From: Terriglobia bacterium
Lineage (GTDB): Bacteria; Acidobacteriota; Terriglobia; Bryobacterales; Bryobacteraceae
Reading direction: 5' to 3'
Assembly (NCBI GenBank): GCA_025363475.1
Contig: JANYDS010000095.1
Location: forward strand, 89,236 to 135,628
Length of the DNA stretch: 46,393 nucleotides
This document shows, piece by piece, positions 22,532 to 31,347 of the stretch. Numbering within the stretch: position 1 is the first letter of the stretch; each line of letters begins with the position of its first letter. The notes under the pieces were generated by a model. It was not told the origin of the DNA. It searched no databases and saw only the letters and a list, made by a program, of their open reading frames with translations. The position numbers and the translations under genes were made by a program.

Positions 22532-24559
22532 TTAGGTGCGGGGGAGTTTGAAGGCTAGTAATTCTTCGGAATAGACTCCGCCGCCAATTGCCACCACCAG
22601 GTACTGCTCTCCGTTCAGCATGTACGTCATGGGCGAACCGGTCTGCGGTGCGGGCATAAAGACCGCGCCCACTTCCCTGCCTGTGCCTTTGTCATAGGCC
22701 CGCAGCATGGCACCACGACCTCCGGGGGTGGGTCCAAAGCCTGCTTCGCCGCAGATCACCAGGGTCTTCGTCGTGAGCGGACCCAGCAGGCCGGGGCGAC
22801 CGGTACGCGGAATATCTATTCCCTTGAGCGCTGGATTATTTTTGATGTTATCCGGCGTTTCGCCATGAGCGATCTGCCAGGCAATGTCGCCTTTCGTCAG
22901 ATCAATAGCTGTGATGCGGCCATAGGGCGGCTTGAGCAGGGGCAGGCCATGGACGTTGATGCCACCACCACCGCCTTCACCGCCGCCTGCGGGCGCAGCG
23001 GTTGGAGCGGCTGGAGGGGCACCCATTGCACCACCTCTGCGCGGAGCCACCCCGGCTGTACCCTGGACATAGTTGAAATCGGAGAGGGTCTTGTTGGGGT
23101 TTTCGATGATGCCGAGCAGCGCAATTGCACTCTGCGAAAACACGTAGAGGATATGGGTCTCGGGGTCATAGGAACCACCGGGCCAGTTGGTTCCGCCCTG
23201 TGAACCGGGGGAAATAATGGTGGCGAGGGGTCCGCCCACTTTGCTCAACACGGGGGGAGTAAAGATAGGGCCGATCTTGTACTTCGAGATGGCTTTTATG
23301 GCTTCTTCGCGAAGTTCCGGCGTGAAGTTAATCAGGCTGTCAATGGAGATTCCCTGGTTATCGTAGGGCGGCGGTTTGGTGGGGAACGGCTGGGTGGGTG
23401 AATACCATTCCGTGGGAACGTCGCCCTTCTCCACCGGTCTTTCTTCGATAGGCCAGATGGGCTGACCGGTTTCCCGATTGAAAACGTAAAGAAAAGCCTG
23501 TTTGGTTGGCTGCGCTACGGCTTTCACGATTTTGCCGTTAACAGGAATATCAACCAGCATGGGCGCACAGGGGATGTCCATATCCCACAGGCCGTGGTGA
23601 ACCAGCTGGTAATGCCATTTGCGTTTGCCTGTTTGCAGATCAACGGCGACGATACTTTCGCCGTACAGAGCATTTCCCGCCCGGTAGCCGCCGAAGTAAT
23701 CGCCGGTGGGCAGTTCCACCGGGATGTAGGCGAGGCCCAACTCTTCATCCACGGAGATCTGGCCCCAGACGCCGGTGTTGCCGCTCTTTGATGCCGAATC
23801 GTTTTCCCAGGTGTTGTAGCCGTATTCGCTGGGCTGGGGAATGGTGTGGAAGATCCAGAGTCGTTTGCCGGTTTTGACGTCGAAACCGCGAACATAACCT
23901 TTCACATTGTTGTGATTTTTGGGAACGTTGCCGGCCAGGTGCGCAGCACCGACGATCACAACATTCTTCGCAACGATGGGTGTGGCGTGGAGTCCGACAT
24001 CGCCGTTGACCAGATCGATTTCCTGGTCATCATCCAGCTTGAGATCAACCACGCCGGCTTTGCCAAACCCGGGTACGGGGATGCCGGTGTGGGCGTCGAG
24101 CGCAACCATGCGGTAACCGGCGGTGACGTAGAGGATGCGTTCCTCTTTGCCATCGGTCCAGTAAGCGACGCCGTGGCCGGACAGCTGGCGGGGGCCGTTT
24201 GCTCCGCGGGCGCCTTCGTTTTCACTGTGCATCCAGAGCATTTCACCGGTGGCGGCGTCGAGCGATACGACGGCTCGGCGGGTGCCGGCGGTTGTATAAA
24301 TTTTGCCTTTCACCATGAGCGGAGTGCTTTCGAACTGGTACTCCGGGCGCGGTCCGAGCGAATCCGCTTTGAAGCGCCAAGCCACTTCGAGGTTGTTGAA
24401 ATTGGCTGCGTTGATGCGGTCTAGCGGGGCGTAGCGGGTGCTGCCGAGATCTCCTCCATAGGTGCGCCATTCGCCGTCTTTGGTCCCGTTTTGGGCAAGG
24501 GCGGGCAGGGTTGTCAGGAACAGGCAGAGGGCGGAGGTCAGAAGGGAGAAGGGGCGCAT
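22532..24559 (-). CDS. PQQ-dependent dehydrogenase (quinoprotein, membrane-GDH-like, periplasmic)
   Basis: ATG 24559 is chosen: GAGGG lies 5 nt upstream and a signal peptide (PFSLLTSALCLFLTTLPALAQ) follows; the frame is open 103 codons further upstream but that part is not protein-like. The 675-residue product is an eight-bladed propeller with repeated tryptophan motifs (DAATGEMLWMH, DVKTGKRLWIFH, DLQTGKRKWHYQ) and the quinoprotein hallmark QLVHHGLWDMDIP. No CxxCH heme motif is present, so electrons must go to a separate acceptor. A Gly/Pro/Ala-rich insert at about residues 505-535 is unusual. It probably oxidises an alcohol or sugar; the substrate is unknown. Confidence 0.9.
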   Translation of the reverse strand: MRPFSLLTSALCLFLTTLPALAQNGTKDGEWRTYGGDLGSTRYAPLDRINAANFNNLEVAWRFKADSLGPRPEYQFESTPLMVKGKIYTTAGTRRAVVSLDAATGEMLWMHSENEGARGANGPRQLSGHGVAYWTDGKEERILYVTAGYRMVALDAHTGIPVPGFGKAGVVDLKLDDDQEIDLVNGDVGLHATPIVAKNVVIVGAAHLAGNVPKNHNNVKGYVRGFDVKTGKRLWIFHTIPQPSEYGYNTWENDSASKSGNTGVWGQISVDEELGLAYIPVELPTGDYFGGYRAGNALYGESIVAVDLQTGKRKWHYQLVHHGLWDMDIPCAPMLVDIPVNGKIVKAVAQPTKQAFLYVFNRETGQPIWPIEERPVEKGDVPTEWYSPTQPFPTKPPPYDNQGISIDSLINFTPELREEAIKAISKYKIGPIFTPPVLSKVGGPLATIISPGSQGGTNWPGGSYDPETHILYVFSQSAIALLGIIENPNKTLSDFNYVQGTAGVAPRRGGAMGAPPAAPTAAPAGGGEGGGGGINVHGLPLLKPPYGRITAIDLTKGDIAWQIAHGETPDNIKNNPALKGIDIPRTGRPGLLGPLTTKTLVICGEAGFGPTPGGRGAMLRAYDKGTGREVGAVFMPAPQTGSPMTYMLNGEQYLVVAIGGGVYSEELLAFKLPRT

Positions 24560-24656
24560 AAAGCCCTCGTAGTTTACTCCTTTGCGGTGTCGGAAGGAAT
24601 CGCATTTTCGAGTTTGGTCCCCGCCTTGCCGAGAGAAAACGGAAGGAAGAGACTTA

Positions 24657-24815
24657 ATGCTAAAGAATTTGACAGACCTGAACGGTTTTGCGATCCATGC
24701 GACCGACGGCGACCTTGGTACCGTGGACGAGTTCTTTTTTGATGAAGCAGACTGGAGCCGAAGATATCTCCTCCTCCGGCGAAACGGCTGTGAGTTCGCA
24801 GGAAGAGCGTACTGA
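24657..24815 (+). pseudogene. PRC-barrel domain remnant
   Basis: ATG 24657, after a strong GGAAGGAAG site, opens MLKNLTDLNGFAIHATDGDL, then GTVDEFFFDEADWSRRYLLL, the N-terminal half of a PRC-barrel protein (normally HATDGEIGKVDEFYFDD..W.IRYLV). After RYLLL the sequence is disrupted and stops at 24815; the second half, which completes the barrel, is absent. It lies on the plus strand within the gap between two minus-strand genes. A 52-residue truncated product is possible but could not fold as known PRC barrels. Confidence 0.65.
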
Positions 24816-24856
24816 AGCCGCGGCGGGCAGGTACTAATTACCCGGAGCGGGACAAA

Positions 24857-24890
24857 GGCCGCCACCACGGCAAGTCGGTGGCTGGCGGCC
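24857..24890 (-). terminator. GC-rich hairpin after the DUF6152 gene
   Basis: GGCCGCCACCAC (24857-24868) pairs with GTGGCTGGCGGCC (24878-24890) with one bulged base and a 9-nt loop. On the minus strand it follows the stop of the DUF6152 gene by about 10 bp and is followed by TTTG, so it may be a weak terminator or an mRNA-stabilising stem separating that gene from the quinoprotein gene. Confidence 0.5.
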
Positions 24891-24900
24891 CGCCGTCCAT

Positions 24901-25323
24901 TTATTTCGGGTCGTCTGGGGCGCCGGTACCGGAAGATCCGAGGAACAGTTTCTTGCCGTCAACCAGGGTTACATTGCGACCGTTGGCGCGCAGCAGGGAA
25001 TGGTCCCGCGACTGATAACCGTCGACGACAATTTCTGTGCCGACTTTCAGGCTGTCCCGTGTCACTCCGCGGCGGAGCAGCGAATTGGGGCTGCCGCCTT
25101 CCACCATCCAGACTTCCTTCGCCCCGTCAGGTTTAGTAATTTCGACATGTATCCAGGAATGAGGGTTTACCCATTCCACCTTGACCAGCTTGCCTTTCAG
25201 CAGGATAGGCCGGTTGGCGTCGAATTCACCTCCAAAAGCGTGATGGGCAATTGCCGGCGCGGCTACGACCAGAACGCCCGCGATGGCGAGGGTGGCGGTC
25301 ACAATCGATGTGCGGAGTTTCAT
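24901..25323 (-). CDS. DUF6152 family secreted protein
   Basis: A 140-residue secreted protein. The signal peptide (RTSIVTATLAIAGVLVVAAPAIA) ends just before HHAFGGEFDANRPILLKG, the typical mature N-terminus of DUF6152 proteins. A small beta-barrel pattern follows (GKLVKVEWVNPHSWIHVEITKPDG, then GTEIVVDGYQSRDH), reminiscent of OB-folds. Function is unknown; the family often sits next to quinoprotein dehydrogenases and DLTGVW-type secreted proteins, as here. ATG 25323 is preferred, with GAGG 9 nt upstream; ATGs at 25329 and 25338 are alternatives. Confidence 0.82.
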   Translation of the reverse strand: MKLRTSIVTATLAIAGVLVVAAPAIAHHAFGGEFDANRPILLKGKLVKVEWVNPHSWIHVEITKPDGAKEVWMVEGGSPNSLLRRGVTRDSLKVGTEIVVDGYQSRDHSLLRANGRNVTLVDGKKLFLGSSGTGAPDDPK

Positions 25324-25355
25324 TGACATAATCCTCATTTTTTACTGGCTTTCGC

Positions 25356-26423
25356 CTAATTTTTACCGGCTTTCGCCTCTGCTTCTTCTTTTTCCCGCAA
25401 CCGCGCGCCGCTTAAAATACCGCCCATGGCGTAATTCGCTTCGTGGCAGGCGTATTCATAGATATGAGCATCCGTGGCAGGCCAGGTATACTCTCCCGAC
25501 CACGGTTTTGCCCATGTGGCGGGGTCTTCAATGGTGAATCGATAGAGCAGTTCTTTCGGCCCCGAGCGCGTGAACCGCTCGGTGACTTTCATGTTCTCAG
25601 TGGCTCCGCGAAACCGTGTTTTGTCATTGAAATTGGTGGTTTCAACAACCAGCGAGTCGCCTTCCCAATGGCCGATGGAATCACCGAGCCACTTACGGAT
25701 CGTGGAAGGGATGTGGGTTGAATTCATCCGCACGATGCGGACGTCGTGGACCATTTCAGTCAGGATCATGATGGAATCGCGCGTTTGCACAATCTGGTGC
25801 AGGTTGTTATAGAAGTAATCCGGCAGCGCGGGCGGGCCGGCGGTGGACCCGAAGCCCAGCAGGCAGCGCTCACCGAGCGGTCTGCGTTCCGGGTCATCAT
25901 AAGAACCGGGCATTCTTTCGAGGCCGGGATCATTGCTCTCTGTGGCGTCAGAAGTAGGGCGCGCACGCAGACCGCTCATGCGCTTTTGAGCGTCTGCTGT
26001 ATAAGCGGGGACGCGTCCGTCGGGCGGATCGATAACGAGGGAGGTTCTGATCTGGCCGTCAACTACGTTATAGGAAGAGCCAGGGTCAAGCCAGCCGCCG
26101 TTATAACCGCCGACGTTGCCGGCAGCACCACCGGAGCCGTCGCCACCTTTGGGCGGGGCAGTGCGGTCACCGGCTATGGCCTGATCCTGCTGGGCGGTGC
26201 GTGCGGCAGCCGCTGTTTCGAGCTTCTTCGCCTGCTCTTTCGTCATGGTGGCGCTGGTGCCACGGGTTCGTTCCACCGGTGTCATGGTGGCCAGATCGAA
26301 GGTACCCTGAAGGTTCGGATGACCATCGGCCATTCGCGGAACTGCATAGGGTTTTGCGGTCTGACCAGACAGACCTGCCGCGAGCCCGAGCGCCGCTGCT
26401 AGAACGAATAGGTGATTCCGCAT
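25356..26423 (-). CDS. Secreted protein of the DLTGVW-type family (paralogue 2 of 3)
   Basis: A 355-residue protein. ATG 26423 has GGAG upstream and begins a signal peptide (RNHLFVLAAALGLAAGLSGQ). The mature start VPRMADGHPNLQGTFDL corresponds to the DLTGVW region of paralogue 1. A Gly-rich insert (about residues 88-110) is followed by VIDPPDGRVP, GDSIGHWEGDSLVVETTNFND, VTERFTR, DPATWAKPW and YEYACHEANYA, nearly the same C-terminal blocks as the gene at 6113. Probably periplasmic; function unknown. It lies 32 bp upstream of the DUF6152 gene. Confidence 0.82.
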   Translation of the reverse strand: MRNHLFVLAAALGLAAGLSGQTAKPYAVPRMADGHPNLQGTFDLATMTPVERTRGTSATMTKEQAKKLETAAAARTAQQDQAIAGDRTAPPKGGDGSGGAAGNVGGYNGGWLDPGSSYNVVDGQIRTSLVIDPPDGRVPAYTADAQKRMSGLRARPTSDATESNDPGLERMPGSYDDPERRPLGERCLLGFGSTAGPPALPDYFYNNLHQIVQTRDSIMILTEMVHDVRIVRMNSTHIPSTIRKWLGDSIGHWEGDSLVVETTNFNDKTRFRGATENMKVTERFTRSGPKELLYRFTIEDPATWAKPWSGEYTWPATDAHIYEYACHEANYAMGGILSGARLREKEEAEAKAGKN

Positions 26424-26451
26424 TTTGGTGTCTCCGCTTATGTTGCTGCGC

Positions 26452-27303
26452 CTACTTGTCGAGCGGCTTTTTGCGCCACTGGCCATAAACTAATTCTTCC
26501 ACAAATTCGGCGCACTTGAAATCCATGATCTGGACGTTCTTTTCCTGGCGACGGTAGAGGGGCATGCTAATTTTCCAGGGGCGTGAGAAAATTTCCTTAT
26601 CTTCGATGGTGGCTTCGTAGGAAATAACGTCAGGGCTGGTTCGGGTATAGCGCTCCACGACATGTAACTGGTCGCTGTGATAGTTGCCGGAGCGGTCGAA
26701 CCAGGACTGGTCGTTGATGCCAGTAACGTCCACTACCAGGGTTTCGCCTTCCCAGCGGCCGACTGACTGCCCCATCCAGGAGTCAACAGGGGCCGGGCCG
26801 GGGTTTTTCATAAAGATGTTCCGCACCGCGCCCGCATATTCGTAGGCGATGAATACGGTGTCCGCATTCTGAAAAATCTGGAACGGGTAAGGCATGTAGG
26901 TGGCCCGGGGAACTCCAGGCAGGTAGCACTTTATTTCAGGGTCAGCCTTCAGCCAGTTGTCTTGATTCTCTTTCTTTTTTGCGAGGGCGGCGGGCAGATA
27001 GGGGATAGCCCCGCCTTCCACGACACCCATGCCCGGAGGCACGGCACCCACTGCTCCGAGAGCTAAAACTGCCGCTGCTGGAACCGGACCGTAAGGACCA
27101 GGCCGGACCGCCATGGCCGGGCGCGCAACATGGGCTTCGACATCGTAGTTGGCTTCATTGAGGACTTGCCAGATGCCGTTCAGATCAGGCTTGCCGCCGT
27201 CAGTTCGCGGTGCGCGGTATGCGGCCGGAGCCTGTGCCATGGCGGTGGCACCTGCCAGGACCAGAATTACCGCAGCGGCATTCGTTGCTTTCAATCTCAA
27301 CAT
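26452..27303 (-). CDS. Secreted protein of the DLTGVW-type family, divergent (paralogue 3 of 3)
   Basis: A 283-residue protein from ATG 27303 with signal peptide ATNAAAVILVLAGATAMAQ. It begins TDGGKPDLNGIWQVL and keeps the family's central block as GQSVGRWEGETLVVDVTGIND, VVERYTR and IEDKEIFSRPW, but the YEYACHE end is replaced by FKCAEFVEELVYG. A Pro/Gly/Ala-rich stretch (about 65-95) precedes a segment with IKCYLPGVPRATYMPYPFQI. First gene of the minus-strand cluster; the promoter must lie in 27304-27479, which it shares with metH. Function unknown. Confidence 0.82.
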   Translation of the reverse strand: MLRLKATNAAAVILVLAGATAMAQAPAAYRAPRTDGGKPDLNGIWQVLNEANYDVEAHVARPAMAVRPGPYGPVPAAAVLALGAVGAVPPGMGVVEGGAIPYLPAALAKKKENQDNWLKADPEIKCYLPGVPRATYMPYPFQIFQNADTVFIAYEYAGAVRNIFMKNPGPAPVDSWMGQSVGRWEGETLVVDVTGINDQSWFDRSGNYHSDQLHVVERYTRTSPDVISYEATIEDKEIFSRPWKISMPLYRRQEKNVQIMDFKCAEFVEELVYGQWRKKPLDK

Positions 27304-27479
27304 TCCAGACACATTCTCCCATGAACGACACCGCAGGCCAGGCGCGTCGCCTTTGCGATTCGTTGGCCATTATATAAGAGATTTTTAATTTTGCAATGGT
27401 TCTGGTGGCGAGACAGGAAGGGGAGGGTTCGGAGGCAGATGTCATATCTACGCATCATGATATATTTATATGTATCTAA

Positions 27480-30400
27480 ATGTCTTCCAGTTTTCAGGAA
27501 CGTCAAGCCTCCTTATTTGACGCTTTAGCGACGCGCATTCTCGTGCTCGACGGGGCTATGGGAACCATGCTTCAGGCACGTGACCTGACGGCTGCTGACT
27601 TTGGCGGGGCGGCGCTCGAAGGCTGCAACGAGTATCTGGTTAAAACGCGGCCGGACGTGATTGACGATGTCCACCGCGCGTATCTCACGGCTGGTTCGGA
27701 CATTATCGAAACCAATACGTTTGGCAGCACCGCGATTGTGTTGGCCGAATATGAAGTGGAGAATGAGGCGTGGGACCTGACTTTCAGGGCCTGCCAGCTC
27801 GCGCGGAAAGCGGCGGACGCGTTTTCCACGCCGGGGAAACCCCGGTTCGTGGCTGGTTCCATCGGCCCCACTACAAAAGCGATCAGCGTCACGGGCGGCG
27901 TGACTTTCCCGCAACTGGTGGAGAATTTCCATGACCAGGCGAAAGCGATGCTGGAGGGCGGCTGCGACATCCTGCTGGTGGAAACAGCGCAGGATACCCG
28001 GAATATTAAAGCGGCGCTGCTGGGAATCAAGAAGCTGATTGGGTCGCTTGGAATCCGGATTCCAATCATGGTTTCGGGCACCATTGAACCTATGGGCACC
28101 ATGCTCGCGGGGCAGAATGCGGAGGCTCTGCTGGCCTCTGTTGCGCATGCTGATTTGCTCTCGATTGGGCTCAATTGCGCTACGGGTCCGGAGTTTATGA
28201 CGGATCATATCCGCAGTCTGGCGGACATGGCTTCGACGCGAATTTCCTGCTATCCCAATGCCGGCCTTCCCAATGAAGACGGGTTGTATCTGGAGACCCC
28301 GTTTTCGCTGGCCGAACAGCTGGAACGCTTTGCCAAACACGGCTGGCTCAACATTGTGGGCGGCTGCTGCGGGACCACCGATAAACATATTGCGGCTATT
28401 GCGCAGATGATTGAAGGGAAGAAGCCGCGGGCGGTGAAGGCACCGTCCCACCGGGCTTACTACTCCGGCATCGAGTTAGTGGAAGCGGAAGACAGTAACC
28501 GACCATTGATTGTTGGTGAGCGGACTAATGTAATTGGTTCGCGGCTGTTCAAGAATCTAATCGCCGATGAGAAGTGGGAAGAGGCGGTTGAGATTGCGCG
28601 ACGGCAGGTTAAGAATGGCGCGCATGTGATTGATGTCTGTCTGCAAAGTACTGACCGCGACGAACTGGTGGACATCCCGCTCTTTTATGAGAAACTGATC
28701 CGCATCATTCAGGCGCCGGTGATGATTGATACCACCGACGCGAAAGCGATTGAACTGGCGCTGACTTACTGCCAGGGCAAGAGCATCATCAACTCCATCA
28801 ACCTTGAAGATGGTGAAGAGAAATTTGAACGCGTTGTGCCGCTGGCGAAGGAGTATGGCGCGGCGCTGGTTGTCGGAACGATTGATGAGGACAAACTGCA
28901 GGCGCAGGCCTTCACGCGGGAACGCAAGCTGGCGGTGGCGCAGCGGTCAGTTGATTTGCTGGTCAATAAATACGGCGTGCCGCCGGAAGATATCATCATC
29001 GATCCGCTGGTTTTCCCCTGTGCTACCGGCGATCAAAACTATATCGGCGGTGCGGTCGAAACCATTGAAGGTTTGCGGCTGATCAAGCAGACTATCCCTT
29101 TCGTGAAGACAACGCTGGGGGTGTCAAATATCTCATTCGGTCTGCCCGCAGCGGCTCGCGAAGTGGTCAATTCGGTGTTTCTGTATCACTGCACGAAGGC
29201 GGGTCTTGATCTGGCGATTGTGAATGCGGAGAAGCTGGAACGCTTCGCTTCCCTGCCCGATGATGAACGCCGGCTGGCGGAAGATCTGCTGTTCAATACG
29301 CCTCCTGCGGGAGTGGATGCTCCGCAGGACTGGCGCGAACAAACCGCCGAGCAGAAAGCATCTATCAACCAGCACCATATCGCCGCAATAGCGGAGTTTT
29401 TCCGCAGTCGGGTCCGCGTTGCCAAGGTAAAAGCGACTGACCTGCCGCTGGATGAACGGCTGGCGAATTACATCATTGAAGGAACGAAGGAAGGGCTGGT
29501 TCCGGACCTTGCCGTGAAGCTGGCGGAAGGTACGTCGCCGCTCGATATCATCAACGGTCCGCTGATGGCGGGAATGTCTGAAGTAGGCCGGCTTTTCAAT
29601 GCCAATGAACTGATTGTGGCGGAGGTGCTTCAGTCTGCGGAGGCTATGAAGGCGGCGGTGACTTATCTGGAAGGCTTCATGGAAAAAGCTGACATGGCTT
29701 CGCGCGGCAAGATACTGCTGGCGACTGTGAAAGGCGATGTGCATGATATCGGCAAGAATCTGGTTGAAATCATCCTTGGTAACAACGGCTATACGGTAGT
29801 CAATCTGGGAATCAAGGTTCCCTCGGAGCAGTTGATTCAGGGTTACCGCGAACACAAGCCTGACGCGGTGGGCCTGTCTGGCCTGCTGGTCAAGAGTGCG
29901 CAGCAGATGGTGCTGACTGCGGGCGATTTCAAGGAAGCCGGGATTAGTGTGCCGATTCTGGTGGGTGGTGCCGCACTTTCTGAACGGTTCACTCGTAATA
30001 AGATTGCGCCTGCGTATGGCGAGGCTGTTTGTTACGCCAAAGACGCTATGACCGGGTTGCGGCTGATGAATCAGTTGATGGATCCGGTTGGGCGCGCTGC
30101 TGTTATTGCGGCGAATACTAATCTGACGCCGGGAGCGTTTGCCGAAACTGTTGTTGAAGAGAATCCGGCGGCGAAATCGGAAGTAAGAAGCAGTAAAGTA
30201 CGTGTGGATTTGCCGCTGCTCGCCGCGCCTTATCTGGACCGCAAGGTTCGCGATGTGCCGCAACTTACTGAACTGTGGAGTTACGTTAATCCGTTCATGT
30301 TATTCGGGCGGCATCTGGGTTACAAGGGCAATTTCGAAAGAGACTTGGCCAAGGGTGATGCGAAGGCACTGGAACTGAATCAGCTGGTGAATGAGTTAAA

Positions 30401-31031
30401 GATTGAGGCTGCTGCCTATTTGAAAGCCAAGGCGGTCTGGCAGTTTTTTGAAGCAGAGCGGGCTGGGAATGCAATTCAGTTATTTGCACCCGGTGGCGCG
30501 GAACCGATTCATACTTTTCAATTTGGTCGCCAGCCTCGTGAAAACGGACTCTGTTTGAGTGATTACCTTCTGCCTGCGAAAGATGGCAAGCGGGATCACA
30601 TGGCGATATTTGTGGTGACTGCGGGCGCTGGAATCCGGGAGATTGCGGAAGCCAAGAAAGCGCGTGGCGAATATTTTCAGACTCATGCGTTGCAGGCGCT
30701 GGCAATTGAAACAGCTGAGGGTTGCGCCGAGTGGTTGCACCGCCGCATTCGTGAGGATTGGGGTATTCCGGACCCTGCCACTATGACGATGCAGGAGCGA
30801 TTTACGTCGCGGTATACAGGGAAGCGTTACAGTTTTGGTTATCCGGCTTGTCCTAATCTGGACGACCAGGTGGGGATTTGGAAACTGCTGAAGCCTGAGG
30901 AAATCGGCGTGGAATTGACCGAGGGGATGATGATGGAACCGGAGGCTAGTGTGAGCGCTATTGTGTTTAGCCATCCGGATGCGGCTTATTTTACGGCTTC
31001 GGATGAGGTGGAACAATCTGTCGGCGCTTGA
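27480..31031 (+). CDS. metH: Cobalamin-dependent methionine synthase
   Basis: Transfers a methyl group from methyltetrahydrofolate to homocysteine through cobalamin. All four modules are present in 1183 residues. The homocysteine domain (about 15-320) has zinc ligands Cys233 (LNCATG) and Cys296/Cys297 (GGCCGTT). The folate/pterin domain (about 345-600) has GERTNVIGSRLF. The B12 cap and binding domains (about 645-880) have DVHDIGKNL, with His755 as cobalt ligand. The reactivation domain (about 900-1170) has RYSFGYPACPNL for SAM. The start has no obvious Shine-Dalgarno; an AT-rich stretch precedes it. No SAM or cobalamin riboswitch was recognised in 27313-27479. Confidence 0.97.
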   Translation: MSSSFQERQASLFDALATRILVLDGAMGTMLQARDLTAADFGGAALEGCNEYLVKTRPDVIDDVHRAYLTAGSDIIETNTFGSTAIVLAEYEVENEAWDLTFRACQLARKAADAFSTPGKPRFVAGSIGPTTKAISVTGGVTFPQLVENFHDQAKAMLEGGCDILLVETAQDTRNIKAALLGIKKLIGSLGIRIPIMVSGTIEPMGTMLAGQNAEALLASVAHADLLSIGLNCATGPEFMTDHIRSLADMASTRISCYPNAGLPNEDGLYLETPFSLAEQLERFAKHGWLNIVGGCCGTTDKHIAAIAQMIEGKKPRAVKAPSHRAYYSGIELVEAEDSNRPLIVGERTNVIGSRLFKNLIADEKWEEAVEIARRQVKNGAHVIDVCLQSTDRDELVDIPLFYEKLIRIIQAPVMIDTTDAKAIELALTYCQGKSIINSINLEDGEEKFERVVPLAKEYGAALVVGTIDEDKLQAQAFTRERKLAVAQRSVDLLVNKYGVPPEDIIIDPLVFPCATGDQNYIGGAVETIEGLRLIKQTIPFVKTTLGVSNISFGLPAAAREVVNSVFLYHCTKAGLDLAIVNAEKLERFASLPDDERRLAEDLLFNTPPAGVDAPQDWREQTAEQKASINQHHIAAIAEFFRSRVRVAKVKATDLPLDERLANYIIEGTKEGLVPDLAVKLAEGTSPLDIINGPLMAGMSEVGRLFNANELIVAEVLQSAEAMKAAVTYLEGFMEKADMASRGKILLATVKGDVHDIGKNLVEIILGNNGYTVVNLGIKVPSEQLIQGYREHKPDAVGLSGLLVKSAQQMVLTAGDFKEAGISVPILVGGAALSERFTRNKIAPAYGEAVCYAKDAMTGLRLMNQLMDPVGRAAVIAANTNLTPGAFAETVVEENPAAKSEVRSSKVRVDLPLLAAPYLDRKVRDVPQLTELWSYVNPFMLFGRHLGYKGNFERDLAKGDAKALELNQLVNELKIEAAAYLKAKAVWQFFEAERAGNAIQLFAPGGAEPIHTFQFGRQPRENGLCLSDYLLPAKDGKRDHMAIFVVTAGAGIREIAEAKKARGEYFQTHALQALAIETAEGCAEWLHRRIREDWGIPDPATMTMQERFTSRYTGKRYSFGYPACPNLDDQVGIWKLLKPEEIGVELTEGMMMEPEASVSAIVFSHPDAAYFTASDEVEQSVGA

Positions 31032-31048
31032 CGGATAGTATTGCTAAT

Positions 31049-31067
31049 ATATTGCTGTGGGCAATAT
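31049..31067. promoter_or_regulatory. Inverted repeat over the brnT start, putative BrnA operator
   Basis: ATATTGC (31049-31055) and GCAATAT (31061-31067) form a perfect 7-bp inverted repeat with a 5-bp spacer that contains the GTG start of brnT (31057). BrnA-type antitoxins repress their own operon, so an operator here would be sensible. A further TTGC repeat lies just upstream. Confidence 0.45.
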
Positions 31068-31347
31068 TGAATTTGCCTGGGATCGGCATAAAGCTCGCGC
31101 CAACCTGGTCAAACACGGCGTTTCGTTTGAAGAAACCCGGACTGTGTTTCTCGATGAGAGCGCCCGGTTAATCGACGACCCTGACCACTCAGAAGATGAA
31201 GAGCGATTTGTGCTGCTGGGTTACAGTTTCGAAGCCCGGTGCCTGATGGTCAGCCACTGCTACAGAGAATCACCTTCCGTGATTCGTCTGATTTCAGCCC
31301 GCCGAGCTACACCTTCAGAGGAAAACGAATACTGGAGATACCGATGA
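31057..31347 (+). CDS. brnT: BrnT-type ribonuclease toxin
   Basis: A 96-residue toxin of the BrnT family (RelE-like fold), which cleaves RNA and stops translation. Family blocks are FAWDRHKARANLVKHGVSFEETRTVFLD, DPDHSEDEERFVLLGYSFEARCLMVSH, and the C-terminal VIRLISARRATPSEENEYW. It starts with GTG at 31057 inside a small inverted repeat. The stop overlaps the antitoxin start as ATGA, the usual toxin-first order of brnTA. All family residues seem present, so it is probably functional. Confidence 0.9.
   Translation: MGNIEFAWDRHKARANLVKHGVSFEETRTVFLDESARLIDDPDHSEDEERFVLLGYSFEARCLMVSHCYRESPSVIRLISARRATPSEENEYWRYR

Noticed and set aside
24560-24868. 103-codon N-terminal extension of the PQQ dehydrogenase
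   Set aside because: It is rich in Arg and Ser, overlaps the PRC-barrel remnant, and a signal peptide with a good ribosome binding site starts at 24559.
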